From Amycolatopsis sp. WAC 01376 (GTDB taxonomy: Bacteria; Actinomycetota; Actinomycetes; Mycobacteriales; Pseudonocardiaceae): a stretch of 64,000 nt of DNA. Made by a program: the position numbers and the translations under genes. Location of the stretch: the NCBI RefSeq assembly GCF_003947415.1, contig NZ_QHKL01000014.1, forward strand, positions 62,001 to 126,000, in the 5' to 3' direction. This document shows positions 54,675 to 62,735 of this stretch, in pieces (positions within the stretch are counted from its first letter, which is position 1; each line of letters begins with the position of its first letter). The notes under the pieces were generated by a model that was not told where the DNA came from, did no database searches, and worked only from the letters and a program-made list of their open reading frames with translations.

Positions 54675-54777
54675 TCGACGCCTGTATGCGGGTCGCCGCG
54701 CGAGAAGGGCTGCACGCGGTCACGATGCGGGGCGGTGGCCGCCGAATCGGGACAGTGCCGACCCATCCCCCGTGAGA
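54671..54777 (+). pseudogene. TetR-family regulator, frameshifted N-terminal remnant
   Basis: From a GTG that overlaps the preceding stop (GTGA), the frame reads VIDACMRVAAREGLHAVTMR, typical of a TetR N-terminus. A single extra G then shifts AVAAESG into another frame, after which similarity ends. It was probably the third gene of a reductase-GNAT-regulator operon. Confidence 0.6.
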
Positions 54778-54882
54778 GCTACCCGGATCGTCCGCTCGCA
54801 GGTGATTCGCCGGCGTCGGCGCGCTTCTAGCGTTTCCAGTGCGTCGCCCAACCGTGCGGCCGTGGTTCTTCTGGAGGTCACC

Positions 54883-55719
54883 ATGCACCCGAGCTCGATC
54901 GCGCCTGCGGATCACCAGCCTGGGCGAGCGAGCCGCATTCTGCGGTTCCCGCTCGTCTGGATGCTGGTCGGGATCGTCGGTGTCGGCGGGGTGTCGGCGC
55001 TGTCCTCGGGTGGGTCGCCGGTGCCGGCGGTCGTGGGCGCGATCGCCGCGGTTGCCGTCTACTGGGCGGTGATGCGCTACGTCGCGCGGCGAAGCACGCC
55101 GGAGATCGCGAGGGCACGGGCCGGGATCCTGGCGTTGCTCGGCATCGGGCTTGGCTTCATGTTCATCGCCGTTTCCATGCTCATGGTGATGACGGAGTTC
55201 TCGTTCACCTGGGCGTCCGGTAGCGCCGTGGCGACCGTCGTGAGCATCGCGGCGGTGCAACTCGGCGCGGCGGTGACCGAGGAACTGCTCTTCCGCGGCC
55301 TGTTGCTGCAGGGGCTGGAACGGCTGGGAGGCAGTTGGTTCGCGCTGACGAGCACCGCGGTGCTGTTCGGTGCCATCCACCTGGCCAACCCCGGCGCCTC
55401 GTTGTGGACCGGGTTCGCGATCGCCGTTGAGGCCGGTGTCCTGTTGGGCGCCACTTTCCTGTGGCTGCGCAGTATCTGGGCGGCCGTGGGCCTGCACTTC
55501 GCCTGGAACACCACCGTCGGGCTGCTCGGCCTCCCGGTCTCGGGTCACGCGTCGCCGGGTCTGCTGATCGCCGAACCGACGGGCCCGGAGTTGGTGACCG
55601 GCGGCCAGTTCGGCATCGAGGGGTCGATCGTTCCCGTCGCCGTGAGCCTGCTGCTCGCCGTGCCCATGCTCATCGCCGCTCACAAGCGCGGCGACCTCGT
55701 GCCCATGCGACGGCGCTAA
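54883..55719 (+). CDS. CPBP-family (Abi/CAAX-like) intramembrane metalloprotease
   Basis: This 278-residue protein has about 8 hydrophobic segments. It carries the CPBP catalytic motifs: E133-E134-LLF-R138, the FGAIH166 helix and H205-FAW-N209. Family members are membrane glutamate/histidine proteases involved in bacteriocin self-immunity, prenyl-protein-like processing or membrane protein turnover. The ATG has GGAGG 5 nt upstream. It lies 9 bp before a histidine kinase on the same strand, so it probably shares the operon with the two-component system, which may respond to membrane stress. Confidence 0.88.
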   Translation: MHPSSIAPADHQPGRASRILRFPLVWMLVGIVGVGGVSALSSGGSPVPAVVGAIAAVAVYWAVMRYVARRSTPEIARARAGILALLGIGLGFMFIAVSMLMVMTEFSFTWASGSAVATVVSIAAVQLGAAVTEELLFRGLLLQGLERLGGSWFALTSTAVLFGAIHLANPGASLWTGFAIAVEAGVLLGATFLWLRSIWAAVGLHFAWNTTVGLLGLPVSGHASPGLLIAEPTGPELVTGGQFGIEGSIVPVAVSLLLAVPMLIAAHKRGDLVPMRRR

Positions 55720-55728
55720 GCTCGCCGA

Positions 55729-56922
55729 ATGCTTGCCAGCGCGGCATCCCGCCTCGGTACCGCACTCAGCGGGTGGCGAGACCTCCCATCGTCCATAAAA
55801 GACAGTGTGTTGGCGGCGGTGGTGACCGTGCTGGCCTTCGCGCCGACCGTCGCCCACATCGGCCCGGAGATCGGCGATCTCCCCCGGCGCTCGACGGGCG
55901 GCATCGACGTGGTGGCCGGTGCGGCGCTGACGCTGGCGATGTGCCTGCCGCTCGCGGTACGCAGCCGCATGCCGGCCGTCTGCCTGTCGGTCATCGGTAC
56001 CGCGTTCGCGATCGGCCAGGTCCTGAGCTACCCGGACACGTTCGGCAAGGTGGGGATTCTCCTCGCGTTGTACGCCGCCGGCGCGCACCTGGCGCGGTTC
56101 CGCCGGGGGCTTGCCGCGGTGCTGACCGCGAGCTATGCGGCGCTCACCGTGGCACTGCACAACCTTGGCTCACCGCAACGGTTTCCGGATTTTCTCGCGT
56201 TCTATCTCGTCTTGGTGGTGATCTGGCTGGCCGGCACCGGCATGCGTCGATGGCGCGCGGAAGAGGCTGAACGGAGACGGCTGGCGGCCGAGGTGGCCGC
56301 GGCCACCGAGCGGGCTCGTATCGCCCGGGACCTGCACGACGTGGTCACCCATCACGTGACCGCGATGGTGGTCCAGGCCGACGCGGCGCAGTTCCTGCTC
56401 GACTCCGCGCCGGAACGGACCGGCACCGGCCTGCGCGCCATCAGCGACACCGGACGCCGGGCGTTGACAGAGCTGCGGACCCTGCTCGGCATTCTCGAGG
56501 CGACCGGCGAGCCCAGGGCCGCGGACCGGACACCGGCCATGGGAAAGGTCGCCGATCTGGTCGAACAGGCCCGGCTGTCGGGTCAGCCCGTCGAGTGGAC
56601 CGAGCAGGGCGAGCAACTACCGCGGTCCGTCGACGTGGAGCTGACCACCTACCGCGTGGTGCAGGAGGCGCTCACCAACGCGCTCAAGCACGCGACAGGA
56701 AACCCGACCAAGGTCCTGGTCCGGCACGGCAAGGACCACATCGAGGTCGAGGTGATCACCCTCGGTCCCGCGGTCGGCGACACGGCCACACCATCCGGCG
56801 GCCGAGGCCTGACAGGACTGCGGGAACGTGTGCGAATGTCCGGCGGGGACCTGGTTTCCGGTGCCCTGCCCGGCGACGGCGGCTTCCGTGTCTGGGCCAT
56901 GATTCCTGGGAGCCCCACATGA
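55729..56922 (+). CDS. Two-component sensor histidine kinase (NarL/DesK-like, HisKA_3)
   Basis: This 397-residue membrane kinase has several N-terminal transmembrane helices (about residues 25-170), a coiled linker, the HisKA_3 phosphorylation site ARDLH203DVVTHHV, and a HATPase_c domain with VVQEALTNALKHA (N box) and GRGLTGLRERV (G box). It autophosphorylates and passes phosphate to the response regulator, whose ATG overlaps its stop codon by 4 bp (ATGA). The signal is unknown; the CPBP protease gene just upstream suggests an envelope cue. Confidence 0.93.
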   Translation: MLASAASRLGTALSGWRDLPSSIKDSVLAAVVTVLAFAPTVAHIGPEIGDLPRRSTGGIDVVAGAALTLAMCLPLAVRSRMPAVCLSVIGTAFAIGQVLSYPDTFGKVGILLALYAAGAHLARFRRGLAAVLTASYAALTVALHNLGSPQRFPDFLAFYLVLVVIWLAGTGMRRWRAEEAERRRLAAEVAAATERARIARDLHDVVTHHVTAMVVQADAAQFLLDSAPERTGTGLRAISDTGRRALTELRTLLGILEATGEPRAADRTPAMGKVADLVEQARLSGQPVEWTEQGEQLPRSVDVELTTYRVVQEALTNALKHATGNPTKVLVRHGKDHIEVEVITLGPAVGDTATPSGGRGLTGLRERVRMSGGDLVSGALPGDGGFRVWAMIPGSPT

Positions 56923-57602
56923 CCGAGCCGATCCGGGTGCTGATCTGCGAGGACCAGGAACTGGTGCGCACCGGGTACGTCACCATCTTCTCCGCACAGC
57001 CCGACATCGAGGTCGTCGGCGAGGCGGCCGACGGCCGCGCTGCGGTGGAGGCCGCGCGGCGGTTGCGCCCCGACGTGATCGTGATGGACATCCGCATGCC
57101 CGTCCTGGACGGCATCGAGGCGACCCGCCGGCTGACCGGCCCCGGCGTCGAAGCACCGATGAAGGTGCTGGTCGTCACCACGTTCAACGTCGACGAGTAC
57201 GTGTACGAGGCACTTCGCGCCGGCGCCAGCGGTTTCCTCCTCAAAGACACGCCGCCGGCGCAGCTGGTCGACGGCGTCCGCACGATCGCCCGCGGCGAGT
57301 CCCTGCTGGCCCCCGCGGTCACCCGAAGCCTGATCGGCCACTTCGCCGAACGGCTCCGCCCCACCGACACCTCGCGCCCGGCGCGAGACACCGTCGTGCG
57401 GACACTGACGCCCCGCGAACTGGAAGTGCTCGAACACCTCGCCGCCGGCCTGTCCAACGCCGAAATCGCCGCGGAACTGGTGATCTCCTCCGAGACTGTG
57501 AAGACCTATGTGTCCCGAATCCTCACTAAACTCGACCTACGGGACCGCGTACAAGCAGTCGTCCTCGCCTACCGGATCGGCCTCGTGTCCAACACGGACT
57601 GA
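56919..57602 (+). CDS. NarL/LuxR-family response regulator
   Basis: This 227-residue regulator has a receiver domain with the acidic pair ED (11-12), phospho-acceptor D57 in VIVMDIRMP, T near residue 87 (VVTTFN) and K near 110 (LLKD). The LuxR-type helix-turn-helix follows at about residues 160-220 (LTPRELEVLEHLAAGLSNAEIA, SSETVKTYVSRILTKL). It is translationally coupled to the histidine kinase by a 4-bp overlap. Confidence 0.94.
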   Translation: MTEPIRVLICEDQELVRTGYVTIFSAQPDIEVVGEAADGRAAVEAARRLRPDVIVMDIRMPVLDGIEATRRLTGPGVEAPMKVLVVTTFNVDEYVYEALRAGASGFLLKDTPPAQLVDGVRTIARGESLLAPAVTRSLIGHFAERLRPTDTSRPARDTVVRTLTPRELEVLEHLAAGLSNAEIAAELVISSETVKTYVSRILTKLDLRDRVQAVVLAYRIGLVSNTD

Positions 57603-57903
57603 AACCCGCCCCGGAGAACGCGGAGGCCAGTTGTGCTTCTGCCGCGAGTCGTCCATCGAATCACGTGTGTCGTCCATCCAGTCACGCGAAACCGCCACCA
57701 CCACCCCGTCGGAGGAGTCGGAACGCATCCTGCGCGGCCACGTCTCCGCCGCCCTGTTCGACTCGGGTCTGCTCCGGCATCGAGCTTGACGGTGCCGCAG
57801 TAGGGTCTTTGACGACCCGGCCGGCACCGGGGCCGGGGCTTCGACAAGGTCACCTCTCCGAGCCGGTTCGCCCCGAACTGCCCGACCGAGGAAGAGTTGA
57901 CCC
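57603..57903. other. 301-bp intergenic stretch, no gene recognised
   Basis: It contains an imperfect tandem repeat of about 20 bp (gtcgtccatcgaatcacg followed by gtcgtccatccagtcacg, at about 57645-57690). No convincing terminator or gene is seen. The last part should carry the promoter of the TY-Chap gene. Confidence 0.4.
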
Positions 57904-58656
57904 GTGAGCATCCCGGAAGGCCCGAACTGGGCCGAATTCGCCGTGAACCTCGGCGAACTGCTGTACGAGTTGCCGCCGACGGCGAAACTGATCATGCACG
58001 CGGAGGGCAACCGCTTCGTTCAGTTCTCGGCGGAGCAGGACCAGCAGCACCCCGACCTCGTCACCGATATCTACGCGGGATTGGTGAGCAACGAGTTCAT
58101 CGACGAGCGGTGGCGAATGTCGCCCGTCGACCACGAGAACCTGGTCGCGGCCGGATGGACGCCGCCGTCCGATGGCCTTCCTGAATGGAACAGGAGCATT
58201 TTCGCGGGCGGCCCGGAAGGCTGCACCGAACTGGCGCGGCAGGTCACCACCGCGCTACAGACCGCGCTGCGCGTCACGCGGCCTGCCGACCTGGTGGTCG
58301 ACGGCTGGGTCGACCGGTCCGACCGTGCCCTCACCCTGACCGGATTGGGGCTGGGGCCGGGAAAGATCAGCGAGAGCAACGCCCGCGCCATGGTCCACTA
58401 CCACCTTCGGCGGGAGCGGCTCGGCGGCTCGACCAAGGGGATCAAGGCCGTCCGGATGGACACCGGCTGGGTGCTGCACTACCCGCCGGGCACCCCGGCC
58501 CCCGGCGAACCGGACGACTTCGGCGATCGGAACTTCTACGTCTCCGACGACCACCTCATCGAACGCCGCCCCCTCAACGCGGTCCCCGCCGCGTTCCAGG
58601 CAGACTTCGAACAGCGCTACCGCACCCGCAACGGCCTCCGCCTCGATGCCGGTTAG
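57904..58656 (+). CDS. TY-Chap domain protein
   Basis: This is a 250-residue soluble protein. The N-terminal about 115 residues (NWAEFAVNLGELLYELPPTAKLIMH, RFVQFSAEQD, ENLVAAGWTPP, TELARQVTTALQTALRV) match the YbjN/type-III-chaperone-like fold known as TY-Chap. The C-terminal half (IKAVRMDTGWVLHYPPG, NFYVSDDHLIERR) is unassigned. Family members are thought to be chaperone-like or regulatory; no secretion machinery is nearby. The start is GTG with GGAAG about 11 nt upstream, which is rather far. Confidence 0.72.
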   Translation: MSIPEGPNWAEFAVNLGELLYELPPTAKLIMHAEGNRFVQFSAEQDQQHPDLVTDIYAGLVSNEFIDERWRMSPVDHENLVAAGWTPPSDGLPEWNRSIFAGGPEGCTELARQVTTALQTALRVTRPADLVVDGWVDRSDRALTLTGLGLGPGKISESNARAMVHYHLRRERLGGSTKGIKAVRMDTGWVLHYPPGTPAPGEPDDFGDRNFYVSDDHLIERRPLNAVPAAFQADFEQRYRTRNGLRLDAG

Positions 58657-58709
58657 ACCCGGAATCAACGGCACCCGGCCACCTCGGTGAGAGTCGGCCG
58701 GGCGCGGAA

Positions 58710-58740
58710 GTGGCCGGGAGCGGGACACGCTCCCGGCCAC
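58710..58740. terminator. Bidirectional hairpin terminator
   Basis: Perfect 13-bp arms (gtggccgggagcg and its complement) flank a 5-nt loop in the 91-bp gap between the convergent TY-Chap and CU044_5270-type genes. Confidence 0.65.
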
Positions 58741-58747
58741 CGATCTG

Positions 58748-59635
58748 CTACTTGGGCAGGGTGTCAGTCCACTCGGCGTTGATATTGACGCCGGCGGGGT
58801 TCGCCACCTTGTACACCGCCCCGTCCATGGTGACGAAGACCGACGTCCCGTTCACCCGTCCGGTCGCCGGATCGACGACGAGCCGCTCGCCCGTTGGCAG
58901 CAACAGGCCGTGCCCGCCCGGCACCGTGCCGAGGTTTTCGACACCTGGATGGTTGGCGATCGCCCGGAAGGCCGCGGCCCGCACCTCCGGCGTGGCAGGC
59001 AGTGTGGACACCAATGAGATCAACGACTGGAAGCCGGCTTGCTCCCGGTCGCTCGCGGTGAACTCGCCCGCGCTCGTCCTGGCGTCGCTGCGCTCGTGGG
59101 CCTCGGCGATCCAGGCCTTCAACGCGTCCGGGTCCGTCGGCAGGGCACGCAACTGCTCGAGCGTCAGATCGACGGCGACCAGCGAGAACGGGGTGGCCGA
59201 ACTCGCCTTCAACGGCATGACCTTGCCGCCCGTCTTCGCCCCCCGCATCCACAACTGACCGTCCGGCTTGATCCAGTACTCGTAGTCGGTCGAAGCGGCA
59301 GCGCCGTCCGCCTCGGCCACCTTCACATGCCAGTAGGTACCAGTGCTCTCGGGGGAACGCTCAGCGGCGGTGGCCGCGGCGAGCAGGATCTCCTGCCCAC
59401 TGAACGTTTGTACCGGCGGACCGTCGACCGGTGCGGCCGGCATGACCGCGATCGCCACGGCGGCGGCCGCGGCCGCCGCCGTGAGCCCGGCCCCCGTGAC
59501 CAGCCATCCGGTCCTCCGCCGGGCGGCCCGGCCACCGCGAATCCGGTTCTGGAGCTGGTGCCGACTGCGGTCGACCACGTCCTGGGACGGCTCCTCCGGG
59601 GTCAGCGCGGCGCGAAGCGTCTGCAGGTCATTCAT
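58748..59635 (-). CDS. CU044_5270-family membrane-anchored partner of the ECF sigma factor
   Basis: This 295-residue protein starts with MNDLQTLRAALTPEEPSQDVVDRSRHQL, typical of this actinobacterial family. A single transmembrane helix follows (about residues 43-66, TGWLVTGAGLTAAAAAAAVAIAVM), then an extracytoplasmic domain (TYWHVKVAEADG, DYEYWIKPDGQLWMRGA). The family regularly sits behind ECF sigma genes and probably acts as a membrane regulator, anti-sigma-like. Its ATG overlaps the sigma factor stop by 8 bp, indicating translational coupling. Confidence 0.85.
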   Translation of the reverse strand: MNDLQTLRAALTPEEPSQDVVDRSRHQLQNRIRGGRAARRRTGWLVTGAGLTAAAAAAAVAIAVMPAAPVDGPPVQTFSGQEILLAAATAAERSPESTGTYWHVKVAEADGAAASTDYEYWIKPDGQLWMRGAKTGGKVMPLKASSATPFSLVAVDLTLEQLRALPTDPDALKAWIAEAHERSDARTSAGEFTASDREQAGFQSLISLVSTLPATPEVRAAAFRAIANHPGVENLGTVPGGHGLLLPTGERLVVDPATGRVNGTSVFVTMDGAVYKVANPAGVNINAEWTDTLPK

Positions 59636-60200
59636 CGAGTGCCTCCGGGGTGAGAACGAAGTTGAGCTTCTTGCGTGCACGGTTGAGCCGGGAACCCACC
59701 GTGCCGGAGGAGATACCGAGCGCCGCGGCCACTTCCTCGTACCCGAGCTGGCCGAGCGCCACGAGCAGCAGCACGTCCCGTTCCCCGGCGGACAGCCGCG
59801 ACAGCGCGTTCGCGAGTTGGGGAAGCAGCCGCCGGGCGGCCACCGACGCGACCACCCTGCTCTCGTGCCCCTCGACCACTGGTGCGACGCTCACCCGTGC
59901 CAGCGCCCGATAGTGGCGAGCCTCTTTGCGGCGGTGCCTGGCCACCAGATTCGTGGCGATGCCGAACAGCCAGACCCGCACATCACCGCGTTCGGCGTCG
60001 AACGTGCCGCGCCGGTCGAACGCGACGAGGAACGTCTCCGCGGCGATGTCCTCCGCGGTCTGCGCGTCCAACCGGCCGGCCACATACCGGTAGATGGCCG
60101 CGAAGTAGCGATCGTGCACTTCGGTGAACAGTTCCGGGTCCTGCGGCAGCCGGGCGGCCAGGTCGGCCTCGGTCACCTGCTCGCCCGTTCCCGCTCTCAT
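59628..60200 (-). CDS. ECF-type RNA polymerase sigma factor
   Basis: This 190-residue sigma factor has region 2 at about residues 22-90 (FTEVHDRYFAAIYRYVAGRLD, AEDIAAETFLVAF, VWLFGIATNLVARHRR) and region 4 at 130-185 (LSRLSAGERDVLLLVALGQLGYEEVAAALGISSGTVGSRLNRARKKL). It lacks a C-terminal extension. It is encoded upstream of and overlapping the CU044_5270-type protein, which probably controls it. The ATG has GAGGCGG a few bases upstream. Confidence 0.94.
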   Translation of the reverse strand: MRAGTGEQVTEADLAARLPQDPELFTEVHDRYFAAIYRYVAGRLDAQTAEDIAAETFLVAFDRRGTFDAERGDVRVWLFGIATNLVARHRRKEARHYRALARVSVAPVVEGHESRVVASVAARRLLPQLANALSRLSAGERDVLLLVALGQLGYEEVAAALGISSGTVGSRLNRARKKLNFVLTPEALDE

Positions 60201-60328
60201 AGGTCCGCCTCTGACATGTGGATCCTTCCCGTCGACTGTCAGCTTTCACCACCACTTCGCCGCCGACCGGTTTCTTCTTCCCACCCAGCTGTGACGTGCC
60301 GCCCGTTCAGCGACACCGAAGCCGGACA

Positions 60329-60736
60329 GTGCCACGAATACCCGTGAGTCAACCGGTGGCCCTGCCCGCCGACACACCGGTCCGCCAAGCCGCGCAAGCG
60401 ATGCGCGACAAGGACATCGGCGACGTCCTCGTCCTCGACGGCGACCGGCTCGCCGGGATCGTCACCGACCGCGACATCGTCATCAGGGCCGTCGCCGGCC
60501 AGGACAATCTCGCCGACTGCCGCCTCCGGGACGTATGCAGCTCCCAGGTCGTCACCGTCTCCCCGGACGAGGACGCCGACACCGCCATCTCCCGGATGGC
60601 GCGCAACGCGGTGCGACGCATCCCCGTCGTCGACAACGGACGCCCGATCGGCGTGTTGTCCCTCGGTGACGCCGCGATCGAACACGACCCGAACTCCGTG
60701 CTCAGCGAAATCAGCGCCGCCGAAGGCGACCGGTGA
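60329..60736 (+). CDS. Tandem CBS-domain protein
   Basis: This small protein of about 135 residues consists of two CBS motifs: QPVALPADTPVRQAAQAMRDKDIGDVLVLDGDRLAGIVTDRDIVIR and QVVTVSPDEDADTAISRMARNAVRRIPVVDNGRPIGVLSLGD. Such proteins sense adenine nucleotides and can act in trans as energy-stress modulators. The start is uncertain: GTG at 60329 retains the first beta strand, GTG at 60344 is shorter; neither has a strong ribosome site. The stop codon lies inside a long terminator hairpin. Confidence 0.85.
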   Translation: MPRIPVSQPVALPADTPVRQAAQAMRDKDIGDVLVLDGDRLAGIVTDRDIVIRAVAGQDNLADCRLRDVCSSQVVTVSPDEDADTAISRMARNAVRRIPVVDNGRPIGVLSLGDAAIEHDPNSVLSEISAAEGDR

Positions 60737-60755
60737 CACCGGTCGCCTTCGGCGG
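60717..60755. terminator. Perfect 19-bp hairpin overlapping the CBS gene stop codon
   Basis: The arms ccgccgaaggcgaccggtg (60717-60735) and its exact complement (60737-60755) are separated by one base. The left arm encodes the last residues (AEGDR) and the stop, so coding and terminator functions overlap. It can also end the convergent transcript. Confidence 0.7.
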
Positions 60756-60794
60756 GAGTCAGCCCGTTCCCCGCCGCGCGGCGAGGCGGCTCCT

Positions 60795-61196
60795 TCAGCC
60801 CAGAACCGTGATCAGTTCCCGGCAGGCCCGCTCACACCGTCGGCACGCCTGCGCACAGACCCGGCAATGCTCATGCTCGTGGCGTTCGCATTCGTCAGCG
60901 CAGCTTTTGCAGGCAGCCGCGCACGCTTCGAGGGTGTGGCGGACGGTGTCGATGTCGAACCCCGTATGCCGGGACAGCAGCCGTCCGGTGGTGTCGCAGA
61001 GATCGGCACAGTCGAGATTGCCGCGGATGCACCGGACCAGCCCGGCCGGATCCCGCTCGCTCAGGCAGGCGTCCGCGCACGCCGTACAGACCTGCGAGCA
61101 GGAAAAGCATTCCTCGATGCAGTGGACGAGAGCGGCGCGGTTCACCCGTCCGAGGTCCGCCGGGAAGGTATCGAGCATTTCGGCTGCCTGTGTCAC
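60795..61196 (-). CDS. Four-helix-bundle copper storage protein (Csp-like, DUF326)
   Basis: This 133-residue protein has about 17 cysteines arranged as CxxxC/CxxC repeats along helices (CIEECFSCSQVCTACADAC, CIRGNLDCADLC, TLEACAAACKSCADEC, HCRVCAQACRRCERAC). This is the pattern of Csp proteins, whose tetrameric four-helix bundles are filled with Cu(I). There is no signal peptide, so it should be a cytosolic Csp3-like copper buffer. Two GTGs are possible; the one at 61196 has AAGGAGGA 6 nt upstream, whereas the earlier one abuts the ribosome site. Confidence 0.9.
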   Translation of the reverse strand: MTQAAEMLDTFPADLGRVNRAALVHCIEECFSCSQVCTACADACLSERDPAGLVRCIRGNLDCADLCDTTGRLLSRHTGFDIDTVRHTLEACAAACKSCADECERHEHEHCRVCAQACRRCERACRELITVLG

Positions 61197-61304
61197 GGTC
61201 ACTCCTCCTTGAGCGCGGTCATCCTGTGTCCCCGCGGAAGTTCTCCAGCGCCTCGGGATGTCCTGGATTCGAGCGCGCCTTTTCAAGCCAAGGAGTGTCT
61301 GCTC

Positions 61305-61886
61305 TTGAAGGATCTTCCCGGCGTGACGCTCGACGAGACCGGCGACGGCGCCGCTCATCGATGGGCCACCGATCCGGCACTCGGCGGCGTTCCTGTTCAA
61401 CTGGTCGAGTCGGTTCGTGAAGTGTTCGAAGATTCAGGACTCGCGGTGACTCGTCCCGCCGTCCGGGAAGTCGAGAGTGCGGAATACGGCGCATGCCGAC
61501 TTGCTGTCGACGATCGAAGTATCGCGTTCCGTGTCGCCAAAACCACGCCTACCAAGGTCGGACAGTTCGTGACGATTTGGACGAGAGCCGACCCGGCCAG
61601 TGAGATCGCACCGTTCGATACCACTGACTCGATCAGCTCGATCGTGATCGCGGCCTTCACCAAGGATCATCGCGGGCTCTTCATATTCAACAGCCGGGAA
61701 CTGGTGCGTCGCGGCATCATGTCGGTCGAAGGGAAAGGGGGCAAACGTGCGATGAGGGTCTACGCGCCTTGGGTTCAGGTGGAGTCCAAGCAGGCGGTTC
61801 GGACAAAGCGATGGCAAGCCGAACGGTTTGTTCAGATCCAGCCCAGGATTCCGTTTACCCCGGATCTACTACGACAGCTTCTGTAG
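61305..61886 (+). CDS. MepB-family protein
   Basis: This 193-residue protein matches MepB. It has ESAEYGACRLAVDDRSIAFRVAKTTPTKVGQFVTIWTR, then FIFNSRELVRRGIMSVEGKGGKRAMRVYAPW and a C-terminal KRWQAERFVQI. MepB was named from the staphylococcal mepRAB drug-efflux operon, and its function remains unknown. There is no MATE transporter here. A TTG start at 61305 is chosen because AAGGAG lies 9 nt upstream; a GTG six codons later is possible. Its 3' end overlaps the convergent hypothetical gene by 32 bp. Confidence 0.85.
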   Translation: MKDLPGVTLDETGDGAAHRWATDPALGGVPVQLVESVREVFEDSGLAVTRPAVREVESAEYGACRLAVDDRSIAFRVAKTTPTKVGQFVTIWTRADPASEIAPFDTTDSISSIVIAAFTKDHRGLFIFNSRELVRRGIMSVEGKGGKRAMRVYAPWVQVESKQAVRTKRWQAERFVQIQPRIPFTPDLLRQLL

Positions 61887-62160
61887 GAGGATTGAGTCCA
61901 TTCCGTCGCGCGTGGAGGACGGCTTGCCAGCGGGCTTCGATCTCCGTCTGTGAGGTGAGGGGGCGGAGGTCGGGATCGAACATCGACCCGAACTCGTGCA
62001 GGGTGGTCTTCCATGGGATCCCTACCGCGTGATCCAGGATCCGCATGAGGGTCAGCGGAGACAGCCGGAACGTTTCGTGTGCTCGGAGGAACTCGATCAG
62101 CTCGACGAGGTCGCATCCACGCTGGACCATCCGGTCGACCGCGCCTCCTACGGAATCCAC
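61855..62160 (-). CDS. Hypothetical protein, 101 residues
   Basis: This is a small, mostly helical soluble protein (DLVELIEFLRAHETFRLSPLTLMRILDHAVGIPWKTTLHEFGSMFD) that I do not recognise. It has good coding character. It lies 17 bp downstream of a MarR gene on the same strand, so the two may be co-transcribed. It overlaps the MepB-like gene tail to tail by 32 bp. Confidence 0.6.
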   Translation of the reverse strand: MDSVGGAVDRMVQRGCDLVELIEFLRAHETFRLSPLTLMRILDHAVGIPWKTTLHEFGSMFDPDLRPLTSQTEIEARWQAVLHARRNGLNPPTEAVVVDPG

Positions 62161-62177
62161 GTGCCCAGCCTACGCCG

Positions 62178-62639
62178 CTAGACGGGCGGCTGGTCCGCTC
62201 GCAGGTTCTCGAGGATCGTGGTGGCGATGTCGGCGAACTGGTCGAGTTCTTCGGGCGTGAGCCGGTCGATGACAAGGCGCCGGACCTCCTGGGCGTGGCT
62301 CGGCGCGGCTTGCTTGAGCGCGGTGAGGCCTTTCGCCGTGATCACCGCCTCCATGCCGCGCGAGCCGCATCGTTCCCGCGTGACCAAGCCTCGCTTGCAC
62401 ATCCGGGTGAGCTGGTGGTGCATGCGGCTCTTCTCCCAGCCGGCCACCCGGCCGAGCTCGTAGGCGCGCATCCGCCCATCCGGCGCCTCGGACAGCAACG
62501 CGAGGACGGTGTAATCGGCGTTGGACAGGCCACTGCTGGCCTGGAGCTGCTGCTCGATGCGTGTCCGCAGCAGCTCCAGCATCTGAAAGGACACCCGCCA
62601 CGCGCGGAGTTCGTGTCCGGTCAATCCCTGCTGCTTCAT
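62178..62639 (-). CDS. MarR-family transcriptional regulator
   Basis: This 153-residue regulator has the winged helix at about residues 35-105 (SSGLSNADYTVLALLSEAPDGRMRAYELGRVAGWEKSRMHHQLTRMCKRGLVTRERC). It starts from ATG at 62639; an upstream GTG-type extension would run through the operator and is unlikely. Two tandem 16-bp dyads lie between it and the divergent amidohydrolase gene, so it probably controls itself and that enzyme. Confidence 0.9.
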   Translation of the reverse strand: MKQQGLTGHELRAWRVSFQMLELLRTRIEQQLQASSGLSNADYTVLALLSEAPDGRMRAYELGRVAGWEKSRMHHQLTRMCKRGLVTRERCGSRGMEAVITAKGLTALKQAAPSHAQEVRRLVIDRLTPEELDQFADIATTILENLRADQPPV

Positions 62640-62658
62640 GGCGTCACTATATCCCGCG

Positions 62659-62706
62659 AGTTGACAAATCAACTCCCCGGCGTAGCCTTCGGTTGACACA
62701 TCAACT
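62659..62706. promoter_or_regulatory. Two tandem MarR operator dyads
   Basis: AGTTGA-caaa-TCAACT (62659-62674) and GGTTGA-caca-TCAACT (62691-62706) are near-identical 16-bp palindromes whose starts are 32 bp apart, three helical turns. They occupy the promoter gap of the divergent MarR and amidohydrolase genes. Confidence 0.82.
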
Positions 62707-62735
62707 CACTGCCATTCCACGCAGGAAGGCACACC

